Below the pieces are notes generated by a model. It was given only the letters and a program-made list of their open reading frames with translations. It was not told the DNA's origin and did not search any database. A stretch of DNA of 49,151 nt from Zavarzinella formosa DSM 19928. Its GTDB lineage: Bacteria; Planctomycetota; Planctomycetia; Gemmatales; Gemmataceae. Shown in pieces: positions 40,616 through 49,146 of this stretch; position 1 is the stretch's first letter; every line of letters begins with the position of its first letter. Made by a program: the position numbers and the translations under genes. The stretch spans positions 488,019 through 537,169 of the forward strand of contig NZ_JH636442.1 of assembly GCF_000255705.1 (NCBI RefSeq). The letters run 5' to 3'.

Positions 40616-41893
40616 TCAGCTCGTGGTGGCGGCCTGAGCCGCCTTGGTGGCCAGGTATTGGGCTTTTTCAGCTCGCATTTCATCCATCAACGGCCACAGG
40701 ACATCCACATCGTCCTTGAATAAGTCGCCGATCAGCACGTCCGTGACAAGGCCCTTAAGGGTGGGATGCTTCTTCACAAACCGGCCGAAACTGAAGCCAT
40801 CGTAGAACTCGACCACGAGCCGCCGCATTCGGTCCATGCCGGCGATGTAGCCCGCTTCCCATTTGCGGAGTTGGGCCTCGGAGGTGTCTCCCTTGGCCAA
40901 TCCCTCGTTGATGGCGTCGGCCGCCATTCCGGCCGAGGTCAGGGCGAGCAGCACCCCGGAGGAGTAAAGCGGATCAAGGAAGCCGAAGGCATCGCCCACC
41001 AGCACCCAGCCATCTCCGGCCGCTTTGCTCGCCCGATACGAGTATTCCTTTTGCGCCCGGAAGATATCGCAGCGCGTGGCGTTGGCGATCCGGGGTTGTA
41101 CGCCGGGGCACTTGGCGACTTCCTCGAAATAAATCTTCTCGTAATCCTTCCCGCGATTTTGGAACAGGTATTCGTGCGGGGCGACCACGCCCACGCTGAG
41201 AATGTCGTCGTGGAGCGGAATGTACCAGAACCAACCGGTCTTCCCTTGCGTTTGAATGACGATGGTTGCCCCTTCGTCCCGGCCGGTGTCGCGGTAGGCC
41301 CCCTTCCAATACGTCCAAATGGCGGCCTTCTTCAAAACCGGATCCCATTCCCGCAGATTGAACCGGTCAATGATTTGGGAGCTTTGGCCGCTCGCGTCAA
41401 CGACGATCTTTGACCGCACGATCTGTTCCGACCCGTCATCCAGTTTAACCCTTACACCAACGGCCCGTTGCCCCTCAAACAACACTTCCAGAACCCGCGC
41501 CCCTTCGTGAACGGTCACTCCGGTTTCGCGAGCGTTCGTCAGCAAGAGGTGATCGAATTCGCTGCGACGAACCTGCCAGGTTTGCGAGGATTCTTCGGGC
41601 TTGTGATCGTGAAAATAGAACGGTTCGGACAATTTGCCGTGTTCCGTCACGAACTGGACGCTGTGCTTCTTGATGAAGTGGCTTTGCTTCATCTTCGGAA
41701 GCAAGCCAAGCCGCTTGATGACGTGGTAGGTCTGCGGGATCAGCGATTCGCCGATGTGAAACCGGGGGAAATGCTCCCGCTCAAACAGCGTGACTTTATG
41801 CCCTTGCTGGGCGATCAGGGTGGCTGTCGCCGAACCGGACGGCCCGCCGCCGATCACGATCACGTCGGTTTCTGAATGTTTTTCCTGAACCAT
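40616..41893 (-). CDS. FAD-dependent oxidoreductase, flavin-dependent halogenase-like
   Basis: The 425-residue protein has the FAD-binding VIVIGGGPSGSATATL at residues 11-26, the halogenase-type GESLIPQ at 48-54 and, 20 residues later, FIKKHSVQF (Lys75/Lys76) where the catalytic lysine of tryptophan halogenases lies. The halogenase fingerprint WxWxIP is present as WFWYIP (Trp221 to Pro226), and DPLYSSG lies near residue 310. Together these place it in the halogenase/geranylgeranyl-reductase-like superfamily with more halogenase than reductase features. The ATG at 41893 has GGAG seven bases upstream; longer in-frame starts run into the MarR gene. It lies 19 bases after marR and is coupled to the antiporter. 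Substrate and actual halogenation are unproven. Confidence 0.88.
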   Translation of the reverse strand: MVQEKHSETDVIVIGGGPSGSATATLIAQQGHKVTLFEREHFPRFHIGESLIPQTYHVIKRLGLLPKMKQSHFIKKHSVQFVTEHGKLSEPFYFHDHKPEESSQTWQVRRSEFDHLLLTNARETGVTVHEGARVLEVLFEGQRAVGVRVKLDDGSEQIVRSKIVVDASGQSSQIIDRFNLREWDPVLKKAAIWTYWKGAYRDTGRDEGATIVIQTQGKTGWFWYIPLHDDILSVGVVAPHEYLFQNRGKDYEKIYFEEVAKCPGVQPRIANATRCDIFRAQKEYSYRASKAAGDGWVLVGDAFGFLDPLYSSGVLLALTSAGMAADAINEGLAKGDTSEAQLRKWEAGYIAGMDRMRRLVVEFYDGFSFGRFVKKHPTLKGLVTDVLIGDLFKDDVDVLWPLMDEMRAEKAQYLATKAAQAATTS

Positions 41894-41912
41894 GATCGAA
41901 CTCCAAGAGAGG

Positions 41913-42404
41913 TTATTGTTTCCAAGGGCTGTCATCGGTTTCGTGCGGCGAACGGACGGCTTCCAATAAGGAGACAAGCTTTTTGAGATCGGCCCGGCTG
42001 AGATGTCCAAGCTGTCGACGGTGGCAATCCCGCAACGGTCCGGCCATTTCGTCCAGCAAACTTGACCCCGCCACGGTGATGCCCACCAACACCGTGCGGC
42101 GATCTTCGGGCGGCCGGGTGCGAAGAATTAGACCCCGTGTCTCCAGTTTGTCAATCATCCGGGTGATGTCCGGAGCGCGGGAAACGAGGCTTTCCGCGAT
42201 GGTTAGCGTCGGCAGTGGTTCCGGGTCGCGGGCTTTCAGAAGACGCAGGACGTTGTATTGCTGCGGGGTGAGGTCAAACCGGCCAAACAACTCGTCTTCA
42301 AGAGACCGAAGACGGTCGTAGGTTCTCCACAGATTCAGGAATGCTTCCTGCTCCGGAGAGTCAAACCGCAGGGCTGAACGTGTTGTCGATGAGGATTGGC
42401 CCAT
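41913..42404 (-). CDS. MarR family transcriptional regulator
   Basis: A 163-residue winged-helix repressor of the MarR type. The dimerisation helices (EAFLNLWRTYDRLRSLEDEL) are followed by the DNA-binding core LTPQQYNVLRLLKAR, TLTIAESLVSRAPDITRMIDKLETRGLI and the wing RTRPPEDRRTVLVGITVAG, with the signature DRR of the family. MarR proteins respond to phenolic or similar small ligands and often control neighbouring efflux or modification genes. The start at 42404 lies only 6 bases after a near-consensus -10, so its mRNA is probably leaderless. A palindrome over the -35 is a likely autoregulatory operator. It is the first gene of the operon with the flavoprotein and antiporter. Confidence 0.93.
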   Translation of the reverse strand: MGQSSSTTRSALRFDSPEQEAFLNLWRTYDRLRSLEDELFGRFDLTPQQYNVLRLLKARDPEPLPTLTIAESLVSRAPDITRMIDKLETRGLILRTRPPEDRRTVLVGITVAGSSLLDEMAGPLRDCHRRQLGHLSRADLKKLVSLLEAVRSPHETDDSPWKQ

Positions 42405-42410
42405 GTTCAA

Positions 42411-42444
42411 ACTATAATCGTCCGAAGAATGGTTGTCCAGACAA
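42411..42444 (-). promoter_or_regulatory. marR operon promoter with overlapping palindromic operator
   Basis: On the minus strand TGGACA (42439-42434, 5/6) and TATAGT (42416-42411, 5/6) are spaced by 17 bases. Transcription should begin at or next to the ATG at 42404, so the message would be leaderless. TTGTC-CA-GACAA (42433-42444) is a perfect 5-2-5 palindrome covering the -35, a typical position for MarR-mediated repression. Confidence 0.65.
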
Positions 42445-42512
42445 TTAATTTAGGGAAATGCCTCGGCAAGAGGGCGGCCCGGCATCAGCACGATTCAAAA
42501 AGCGGGAAATCG

Positions 42513-43730
42513 TCAGGAGTTGTACCGGCCCGCGAGAGCGCGTTTCATTCGTGGGGTGAGGCCCAGATGGGGCATGGCGAGGTTTTTCATGCGGGGGAGG
42601 CCCAAACTGTTTAAAAACTCGAACGCCCCGGGGTCGTGCATGGGATTATCGCTGACATCCAGATCGGTCAGATTGAAGAGGTAGTTGGAGCGGGCCAAGG
42701 CTCTGGCGCCGTCGTCCCCGATACGGTTGTGCGTTAATCGAAGGATGCGCAGGCTGGCCGCTCCGGACCAGTCGGCCAACAGCGTGGCTCCGGCGTTGCC
42801 CACCTCGTTGTGGCCGAGATCCAATTGTTCCAAGTGCATGAATCCCGGCAGTCGAATCATCTCCCGCAGACTTTCCACGGTGAGGCCGTTTTCACTGAGG
42901 TCCAAGGATCGCAGTTCGACGGCCCCCGCCGCTGGAATGTTGCCCTCGTAAGGGGTGCTGATGTAGTTCAATCCCGCACCGAGTTCTCGAAGGCTGGAAA
43001 GTGTCGCTGACGAACACAACATGCCGAGGCCAACGGGGGTGATTTCGTTGCGGCGAAGTTCCAAGCTGACCAAGTTTGTCAAATTGGAGGACTCGGCCAC
43101 CGCCCGAATGCCCGGATCTCGGATGGTGTTGTCGCTCAGATCCATGCCGACGATTTGTTCAAAGCGGGGAGAGCGGGCCAGTCGTTGCACCCCCCGATCG
43201 CGAATGCGGTTGCGGCCAATGTTTAGTTGCCTCAAATCACCCAGATGCGGCGAATCGACCAATGAGTGGGCCAGTTCATCCCCCAGATGCTGGGCGTACA
43301 TGGTGATGGCCGACAACCGGTTGAGAAGCGGGGAGGCCGTCAGGCGCGGAAGGTTGCTTCCCACGTCCAGAAAGCGGACATGGCGAACCGGCGCCAGATT
43401 GAACAAGTCTTTGCCGCGACTGAGGAATTTCCGGGTCTCGATGTTCACGGTTTCAACGAAGCCGCGGCGAAACTCGGTCCAGCCGGCGATTCCCTTCAAG
43501 GGTTCCGACCACGGGGCATGAAACCGGGCGATTAGCATTGCTTCCCGGTCGAGTAACGTCGGCCGGTTCGGATCAGCGGGGGACAACCGGGCAAGGGCGC
43601 ATTGAATGCGGATGAACTCGCCGCGAGGGTCGTCCCGTTCGTCCAGCCAGTCGGCGAAAACGAGCCGGGGAACATCGTCCTCCGGCGACGCACAGACAAG
43701 TTCAAGAAAAGCGGCCTCTTCGGCGGTCAT
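42513..43730 (-). CDS. TIGR02996 domain protein with leucine-rich repeats
   Basis: The 405-residue protein opens with a TIGR02996 domain (residues 1-50: MTAEEAAFLELVCASPEDDV, then RLVFADWLDERDDPRGEFIR), and the rest is a ribonuclease-inhibitor-like leucine-rich repeat array. Repeats are visible as LRQLNIGRNRIRDRGVQRLA, VSLELRRNEITPVGLGML, LRSLDLSENGLTVESLREM, LEQLDLGHNEVGNAGATLL and LRILRLTHNRIGDDGARAL, about 24-28 residues each. This architecture is characteristic of Gemmata-like planctomycetes and supports the taxonomic guess. LRR arrays mediate protein-protein contacts; no partner or enzymatic site is evident and no signal peptide is present. It stands as a separate gene between the marR operon and the TolB-like gene. 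Confidence 0.9.
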   Translation of the reverse strand: MTAEEAAFLELVCASPEDDVPRLVFADWLDERDDPRGEFIRIQCALARLSPADPNRPTLLDREAMLIARFHAPWSEPLKGIAGWTEFRRGFVETVNIETRKFLSRGKDLFNLAPVRHVRFLDVGSNLPRLTASPLLNRLSAITMYAQHLGDELAHSLVDSPHLGDLRQLNIGRNRIRDRGVQRLARSPRFEQIVGMDLSDNTIRDPGIRAVAESSNLTNLVSLELRRNEITPVGLGMLCSSATLSSLRELGAGLNYISTPYEGNIPAAGAVELRSLDLSENGLTVESLREMIRLPGFMHLEQLDLGHNEVGNAGATLLADWSGAASLRILRLTHNRIGDDGARALARSNYLFNLTDLDVSDNPMHDPGAFEFLNSLGLPRMKNLAMPHLGLTPRMKRALAGRYNS

Positions 43731-43782
43731 GTGCGACTACGGCCCGAACCATTTGACCAAGCTTAGCACATTTTTGAGAAGT

Positions 43783-44805
43783 TCAATCCTTCGGCGGGGT
43801 GAAGTCTGCGATATAGAGTTGGGTGGGGGATCGCCCGTCCCGACTGCTCGTCCACATGAGCTTTTTGTAATCCGGGCTGAACACTGGCAACACGTCCTGT
43901 CCGGGGGCGTGGGTGATTCGGGTGGTTTTGCCGGTGTCGAGATTCATCCAATATAGGTCGTAATTCGGCCGGGCTTTTTCATCGGAATGGTCGGCGGCCG
44001 TGTAGATGATGTGTTTGCCGTCCTGATACCAATACGGCGCCCAATACACCCATTTGTCGTTGTCCGTCAGGGCTTTTTCGCCGGTACCGTCCGCGTTGAT
44101 GACATAGAGTTGCAATCGGTCTTTTTCCTTGCGGTCGCTGCGAAAAATCACTTTTTTGCCATCCGGCGAGAAAAATGGCCCGCCGTTGTAACAGTTCGGG
44201 GCCTTCGTGAGTTGCCGGGCGCCGGTGCCGTCCGCGTTCATGATGTAAAGCTGAAGATCGCCACCGCGATTCGAGCAAAACACGATTTGCTTGCCATCCG
44301 GGGAAAACGATCCCTCGGCATCATAACCCTTGGTGTTCGTGAGGTTTTTCATGTTCCCGCCGTCAAGGTCGGCCTCGAAGATATCCATGTAGGCATCAAA
44401 GTCCCACGAATAACGTCGGCGAACGCCCTTTTTTTTGTCTTCCTCGCGTTGCTTGATTTCTTCTTCCTGATGCTTTTTGGCGTCCGGGTCCAGATGGCTG
44501 GACGCGAAGATAATCCGCTTGCCGTCCACGGTGAAATAGGCACACGTCGTCCGGCCGACGCCGGGGCTGACGCGGGTGGCTTTTCCGGTGGCGAGATCCT
44601 GCACGAAGATCTGGTAGAACGGGTTGCCGGTGTCCTTTTCCTCGGCTTGGAAGATGATCTTTTTGCCGTCCGGCGAGAAATAGCCTTCCCCGGCCCGCAC
44701 GTATTCGGAGGTGACCGCTTTGATGTTGGTCAGATGGGCGTTTTCCTCTTCGGTCCATTTTGGCGGTTCGGCGGCGATGCTCAGGGCCAGAAGCAGCGGA
44801 AACAT
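43783..44805 (-). CDS. TolB-like (PD40) beta-propeller protein, exported
   Basis: A 340-residue protein with a short signal peptide (MFPLLLALSIAAEPP) and WD40-like PD40 blades: YFSPDGKKIIFQAEEKDTG, YFTVDGKRIIFASSHLD, SFSPDGKQIVFCSNRGGDLQLYIMNADGTG, and FFSPDGKKVIFRSDRKEKDRLQLYVINADGTG, plus VFSPDYKKLMWTSSRDG at the end. Such propellers occur in TolB and many planctomycete periplasmic proteins and bind peptides or other ligands. A charged Glu/Lys-rich stretch (KKHQEEEIKQREEDKKKG, residues about 115-133) interrupts the blades. No catalytic domain follows. It is divergent from the gene at 44890. Confidence 0.88.
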   Translation of the reverse strand: MFPLLLALSIAAEPPKWTEEENAHLTNIKAVTSEYVRAGEGYFSPDGKKIIFQAEEKDTGNPFYQIFVQDLATGKATRVSPGVGRTTCAYFTVDGKRIIFASSHLDPDAKKHQEEEIKQREEDKKKGVRRRYSWDFDAYMDIFEADLDGGNMKNLTNTKGYDAEGSFSPDGKQIVFCSNRGGDLQLYIMNADGTGARQLTKAPNCYNGGPFFSPDGKKVIFRSDRKEKDRLQLYVINADGTGEKALTDNDKWVYWAPYWYQDGKHIIYTAADHSDEKARPNYDLYWMNLDTGKTTRITHAPGQDVLPVFSPDYKKLMWTSSRDGRSPTQLYIADFTPPKD

Positions 44806-44889
44806 GCGATATCCTCTTGAATCTCAGGGAGAAAAGATCGACACTTTCAAGGCTCTCGTCCCCTTTCATCATAAGCAACCGAGGCACGA

Positions 44890-45498
44890 ATGTTATTCGC
44901 ACAGGTCAACGATGTGGTCGAGAAAGTCAAGTCGGACTCCAATCTGGTCATCTACGCGGCAGCGGCTGTGGGGGGCCTGGTGGTGTTGTTTGTCTTGTTC
45001 AAAATTCTCACCGGGAAAAAGAAGCATCCGAATCTTGAAAAGGGGATGAACGAAAACCTTGCCGATTACCCGCCGCCACCGGCGAGTGTTGGCCCGAAAC
45101 AGCTTCAGGTGAACGGCGTTCCGGTGCGGATTCGGCTGGTGGTGATCGCCCCGGCGGGCAATCAGAAAGCGGTCACGCCGGATGAGGCTCCGGAAATTCT
45201 GGACAGTGTGCTTCGGGGCTTGGGGGGCTTGCTGAAAAGCGACAAACCCCGCGTGAAAATCTGGCCTGCCCAACTGTCGCTGCCGGGCTTCGCCCCGACG
45301 TTTCACCGGCTGGTGAAATCGCCGGATGCGGGCAAGCCAAAATCAGAATGGGTGAAACTGGCCGGGGTTGCCAAAATTGGCGGCAAGCCGGTCTTGGTGG
45401 GGCTGGCTCTTCTCGCGGACGAGCCTTGCAAGATCGGCGAATTACGAATGGAACAAACGGATTGGGCGGACACGCTTCAAGTCGTCAAAACAGAGTGA
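44890..45498 (+). CDS. Membrane-anchored hypothetical protein
   Basis: A 202-residue protein with a cytoplasmic or periplasmic N-terminal stretch (MLFAQVNDVVEKVKSDSN), one membrane segment (LVIYAAAAVGGLVVLFVLFKIL, about residues 19-40), a basic patch GKKKHPN and a soluble domain. The domain is a beta-rich module: VNGVPVRIRLVVIAPAGNQ, LDSVLRGLGGLLKSDKPRVKIWPAQLSLPGF, and VKLAGVAKIGGKPVLVGLALLADEPCKIGELRM. No family is recognised; I would expect conservation within planctomycetes. It is divergent from the TolB-like gene and converges with purD. Confidence 0.75.
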   Translation: MLFAQVNDVVEKVKSDSNLVIYAAAAVGGLVVLFVLFKILTGKKKHPNLEKGMNENLADYPPPPASVGPKQLQVNGVPVRIRLVVIAPAGNQKAVTPDEAPEILDSVLRGLGGLLKSDKPRVKIWPAQLSLPGFAPTFHRLVKSPDAGKPKSEWVKLAGVAKIGGKPVLVGLALLADEPCKIGELRMEQTDWADTLQVVKTE

Positions 45499-45508
45499 CC
45501 GTTTACAA

Positions 45509-46792
45509 TCACCCCTTCAAGCCTTTGTCACCGATGTCCGTCCGGTAGTGGGCGCCCTTGAAGCTGATTTTCGCGACCGCCTCATAGGCCCGTTTTCGGG
45601 CGTCGGCCAGTGTGTCGCCGAGGGCGGTCACGCCAAGCACCCGGCCGCCATCAGTAACGACGCGGTTGTCTTCCCGCTTGGTTCCGGCGTGAAACACTTT
45701 CACGTCCGGCAATTTGGCCGCTTCATCCAGTCCGGCGATTGGCTTGCCGTTCTCGTATTTGCCGGGATAACCGCCGGCCGCCATCACGACGCACACCGCC
45801 GGGCGAGGGTCCCAAACGACTTGATCTTCCGTCAGGTCGCCGAGTTTTTCATCGACCACCGCTTCCAACAAATCCAGCAGGTCGCTCTTGAGTCGGATCA
45901 TGAGCGGTTGTGTTTCCGGGTCGCCAAAGCGGGCGTTGAATTCCAACACGCGCGGGCCTTGGTTCGTGAGCATGATCCCGGCGTACATCAACCCGCTGAA
46001 CGGGTAACGCGCCCGCTTCATGCCGTGGACCACGGGAACAAACACTTCGCTTTCAATTTTGCTCATTAATTCCGGCGTGGCCTTCGTGGCCGGGCAATAG
46101 GCCCCCATGCCGCCGGTGTTCGGCCCCTTGTCTCCGTCCAGGGCGGCCTTGTGATCCTGCGACCCCGGCAACGGCAAAATCGCCCGCCCGGAGACAAGGG
46201 CCAGCACGCTGAGTTCTTCGCCTTCCAGCCGCTTTTCGATCACAATTTGCCGGCCGGCTTTGCCGCCGAATTCTTCGTGAATCATTACCCGGTCGATGGC
46301 CCGCTTGGCTTCTTCGCCGGTGTTGCAAACGATCACGCCCTTCCCGGCGGCGAGACCATCAGCCTTCACGACGACCGGATATTCCCGCGTGTCCACCCAG
46401 TATTTGGCCGGTTCCGGGTGGTCGAAAATCTTGAATTCGGCCGTCGGAACGTCGGCATGCCGCATGAGTTGCTTAGAGAAGACTTTGCTCCCCTCGATCC
46501 GGGCCGCCGAGCGGTTTGGCCCGAAGATGCGCAGTCCCTCTTTTTGGAAGGCATCGACGAGACCTTGCGTGAGCGGTTCTTCCGGCCCGACGACGGTGAG
46601 GCCGATCTGTTCCTTTTTGGCGAACCTCACGAGCTTGTCAAACTCGGTGATGTCAAGGTTGACGTTCTCGCCATCAATGGCCGTCCCGGCATTTCCGGGG
46701 GCGCAATACACCTTCGTCACGCGGGGAGACTGGCTGAGTTTCCACACAATGGCATGTTCCCGACCACCCCGACCAATCACAAGCACTTTCAT
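45509..46792 (-). CDS. purD: Phosphoribosylamine-glycine ligase
   Basis: PurD joins phosphoribosylamine and glycine with ATP in the second step of purine synthesis. The 427-residue length is normal. The N-domain starts MKVLVIGRGGREHAIVWKL, followed by YCAPGNAGTA. The ATP-grasp core has VVKADGLAAGKGVIVC, VIEKRLEGEELSVLALVSG and DHKAALDGDKGPNTGGMGAYCPA. The signature MYAGIMLTNQGPRVLEFNARFGDPETQ and the C-domain VCVVMAAGGYPGKYE follow. It converges with the gene ending at 45498. The identity is unambiguous. Confidence 0.97.
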   Translation of the reverse strand: MKVLVIGRGGREHAIVWKLSQSPRVTKVYCAPGNAGTAIDGENVNLDITEFDKLVRFAKKEQIGLTVVGPEEPLTQGLVDAFQKEGLRIFGPNRSAARIEGSKVFSKQLMRHADVPTAEFKIFDHPEPAKYWVDTREYPVVVKADGLAAGKGVIVCNTGEEAKRAIDRVMIHEEFGGKAGRQIVIEKRLEGEELSVLALVSGRAILPLPGSQDHKAALDGDKGPNTGGMGAYCPATKATPELMSKIESEVFVPVVHGMKRARYPFSGLMYAGIMLTNQGPRVLEFNARFGDPETQPLMIRLKSDLLDLLEAVVDEKLGDLTEDQVVWDPRPAVCVVMAAGGYPGKYENGKPIAGLDEAAKLPDVKVFHAGTKREDNRVVTDGGRVLGVTALGDTLADARKRAYEAVAKISFKGAHYRTDIGDKGLKG

Positions 46793-46929
46793 TTCGATTC
46801 CACCAGCGTGCGAAGATTCCGTAAACGATGTCGGCTGTTTCAGGCCGACGGGCGATTTCGACCACGTTCAGTATATGTCATCTTCACAAGGGAAGGGCGG
46901 GATCGAATGACTGACTTCGCCACGCGGTG

Positions 46930-49146
46930 TCATTTTTCAGCCCATGAGATCTTGCTCATGACCATCCAGCACGGCGAGCCACGCCCTCCCGGCGCCAGAT
47001 GTTCCCGCTCGAAGGCCGGAGTGCATTTGATGACGGTCTCGCCCGGCGGGATGGTGAAGGTCTTGACGATGGCCGTGCCTTGTCGGGGGACCGGTTCGAT
47101 GTCATCCTGTCCGTTATGTGAGATTCGCAGCCAGCGAGGGTCTCCTTCGTCCTCTGGGTGAATGACTTTCACGGAAAACCGCAGTTCCAATTGACGCGGG
47201 ACATCCAGTGTGTTCGTCACCCGGATTTCCGCTTCGCGTCCAAAATCCCGCGTCATGCCGGACAGATCGCCCAACGACCATTCGGGGTTAAAGTTTTTTC
47301 GCCAGACGGGGGTGAGGGGCTGGCGCATGCGGAGTTTGGCGGCCTCCCATTGTCCGGCGGGCGTTTCGGTCTTGAGTCGTTCGCTCCTGGCTCGGAGGTT
47401 GAAAAAGGCAAACTGACGGTCGGGGCTCACGAAGGGCTTGACGCCGAGAAGTGCCTCGGCCTCGGCCTCGATTTTCTTGCCGCCGTCCTTGTGGCTGGGC
47501 CGGAAGACGAGGAGCCCGAGGGCCTCCATGCGGGCCAGATGATCGATCATCTCCGGGACGGGCTGGCTGGCCGCCATCCGGAACCACAGGTCGTTCGCCT
47601 CGCCCCGCAAGGCTCCGTAGTTGAAGGTGAGTTGTTTGCTGTGGAGGTAGGGCCGGAAGTGTGAATAATCGGTGAACGGCTCGATGGGGCACTCGGGATA
47701 ATAACGATAGCCCAGAATGAACACGAAATCGCCGGGGGAGCCTTGCGATTCGATGGCGGGGAAATACTCCTCGTCCGACAAAAATTGCTCCGCATTGACC
47801 GCGTTATTTGCGCTAACATGCCGTGGCGTTTGATCGAAGATCCCCCAGGCAACCACGGCGATGGTCAGAACCGCGAAGACGATTCTTTCTCTCGCTGTCC
47901 GAAGTGTGTTCCAACGGGCTTCCGCCCGCGCTGCCAGACCCAACAGGACGATGAACCCCAACATGATGCTGATGCGGTTATAACTTCGGATCCACGGCGT
48001 CATGCCAATGGTGGCCTGTGTCCAGTTGATGACCGAGGCAAAACCGCCGATGGTTGCCAGTAGTGCGATGACCACGGTGAACAAAGACAGCAAATCCTCG
48101 CTTTGCTCGGCGGTCCCGGCCCGGCGAAACAAGAACCGAAATAGCAGGAAAAGGAACCCGGCCGACCCGACCATGCCAAGACTGGATGTTTCGTTTTCGT
48201 TGGTCAGCGGCGAAACACCGCTATATTTGGCCCGAATCTTGGCTAACGGCTTCAACTGGTGATCGGGGACCGGCATCAGCAGTTGGGTGATCTTGAAGGC
48301 ATACAACTCGGACTCCGCGGGACTTCGCTGCGGGGCATCCGGGTTTTTCTGGGTGGTCAACTTGCAAGTGATTTCCGGAATCAACGTGGCCAGGAGCGTG
48401 CCTATTACGATGGCGCACCAGCCCGCGGAGAGGACTAATGGCTGCCGACAACGATCATTCACGGACCGGGCGATGCCGGCGACCAGCATGAGGATGCAGG
48501 CAAAGTAGGCGTAATAGACGTACCCCAATCCGGTGAGAACCGCCAGCAAGACGAACACAAGAGATTGGCGGTTCCCCTTTCCGATGAGCGTGTTGGTTGA
48601 CCGCCATTGAAGACAGGCGTACAGAGACCACGGGACGAGGTAGTAGGCCGTCATGAAAACATGTTCATGCCGCATCAGGTGGTAGGGAATGAAGTCATAG
48701 AGCAGGGCGAAGGCGACGGCGATCAACCGGGAAAGGCCCAGCAAGCGGGCGACGGCAAAGGCGCTGAGGCCGACCAAAGGGAATGTGAGCCAGTAGAACC
48801 AGTTCATGACCCAGGCGGGTTCGGGGTTGAGGAGCGCGAGCCCGCGGATGACCTGCCAGTTGAGCCAGCCGTCGGAAGTGGGGAAGGCGCGCCAGTCGGT
48901 GCCCAGGGGTCGGCCGACCCGCGAGTTGTGCAAATAACTCCCCTCCTCGATCATCGTCTCCACCCAGGTGAGGTAAACCAGATAATCGCTGGAATAACTT
49001 CGCGGCAGACGAAGGGGAGTCTGCCATTGCCGGGTGATGACGACAAACACCGCTGAGGACACGAGCAGGACGAACAGCCCGGCCAGAATGTCTTTTTTCA
49101 GGGAATGGCTTGGCGAAATGGTGGCGGCGGGGGACTGGGGTTCCAT
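46930..49146 (-). CDS. Large polytopic membrane protein
   Basis: A 738-residue protein complete within the window, with its start five bases from the right edge. The N-terminal half has about ten predicted membrane spans, such as DILAGLFVLLVSSAVFVVI, WFYWLTFPLVGLSAFAVARLL and FVLLAVLTGLGYVYYAYFACILMLVAGIA. The layout is like YfhO/GT39-type membrane glycosyltransferases with an Asp in the first loop (SSDYLVYLTWVE). The C-terminal 250 residues form a soluble extracytoplasmic domain (YYPECPIEPFTDYSHFRPYL). The catalytic aspartates of GT-C enzymes cannot be confirmed by eye, so I call it only a membrane protein of GT-C-like appearance. It may act in cell-surface polysaccharide or lipid assembly; that is inference. 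It is separated from purD by 137 bases containing a small GTCGGC/GCCGAC hairpin at 46831-46850. Confidence 0.75.
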   Translation of the reverse strand: MEPQSPAATISPSHSLKKDILAGLFVLLVSSAVFVVITRQWQTPLRLPRSYSSDYLVYLTWVETMIEEGSYLHNSRVGRPLGTDWRAFPTSDGWLNWQVIRGLALLNPEPAWVMNWFYWLTFPLVGLSAFAVARLLGLSRLIAVAFALLYDFIPYHLMRHEHVFMTAYYLVPWSLYACLQWRSTNTLIGKGNRQSLVFVLLAVLTGLGYVYYAYFACILMLVAGIARSVNDRCRQPLVLSAGWCAIVIGTLLATLIPEITCKLTTQKNPDAPQRSPAESELYAFKITQLLMPVPDHQLKPLAKIRAKYSGVSPLTNENETSSLGMVGSAGFLFLLFRFLFRRAGTAEQSEDLLSLFTVVIALLATIGGFASVINWTQATIGMTPWIRSYNRISIMLGFIVLLGLAARAEARWNTLRTARERIVFAVLTIAVVAWGIFDQTPRHVSANNAVNAEQFLSDEEYFPAIESQGSPGDFVFILGYRYYPECPIEPFTDYSHFRPYLHSKQLTFNYGALRGEANDLWFRMAASQPVPEMIDHLARMEALGLLVFRPSHKDGGKKIEAEAEALLGVKPFVSPDRQFAFFNLRARSERLKTETPAGQWEAAKLRMRQPLTPVWRKNFNPEWSLGDLSGMTRDFGREAEIRVTNTLDVPRQLELRFSVKVIHPEDEGDPRWLRISHNGQDDIEPVPRQGTAIVKTFTIPPGETVIKCTPAFEREHLAPGGRGSPCWMVMSKISWAEK

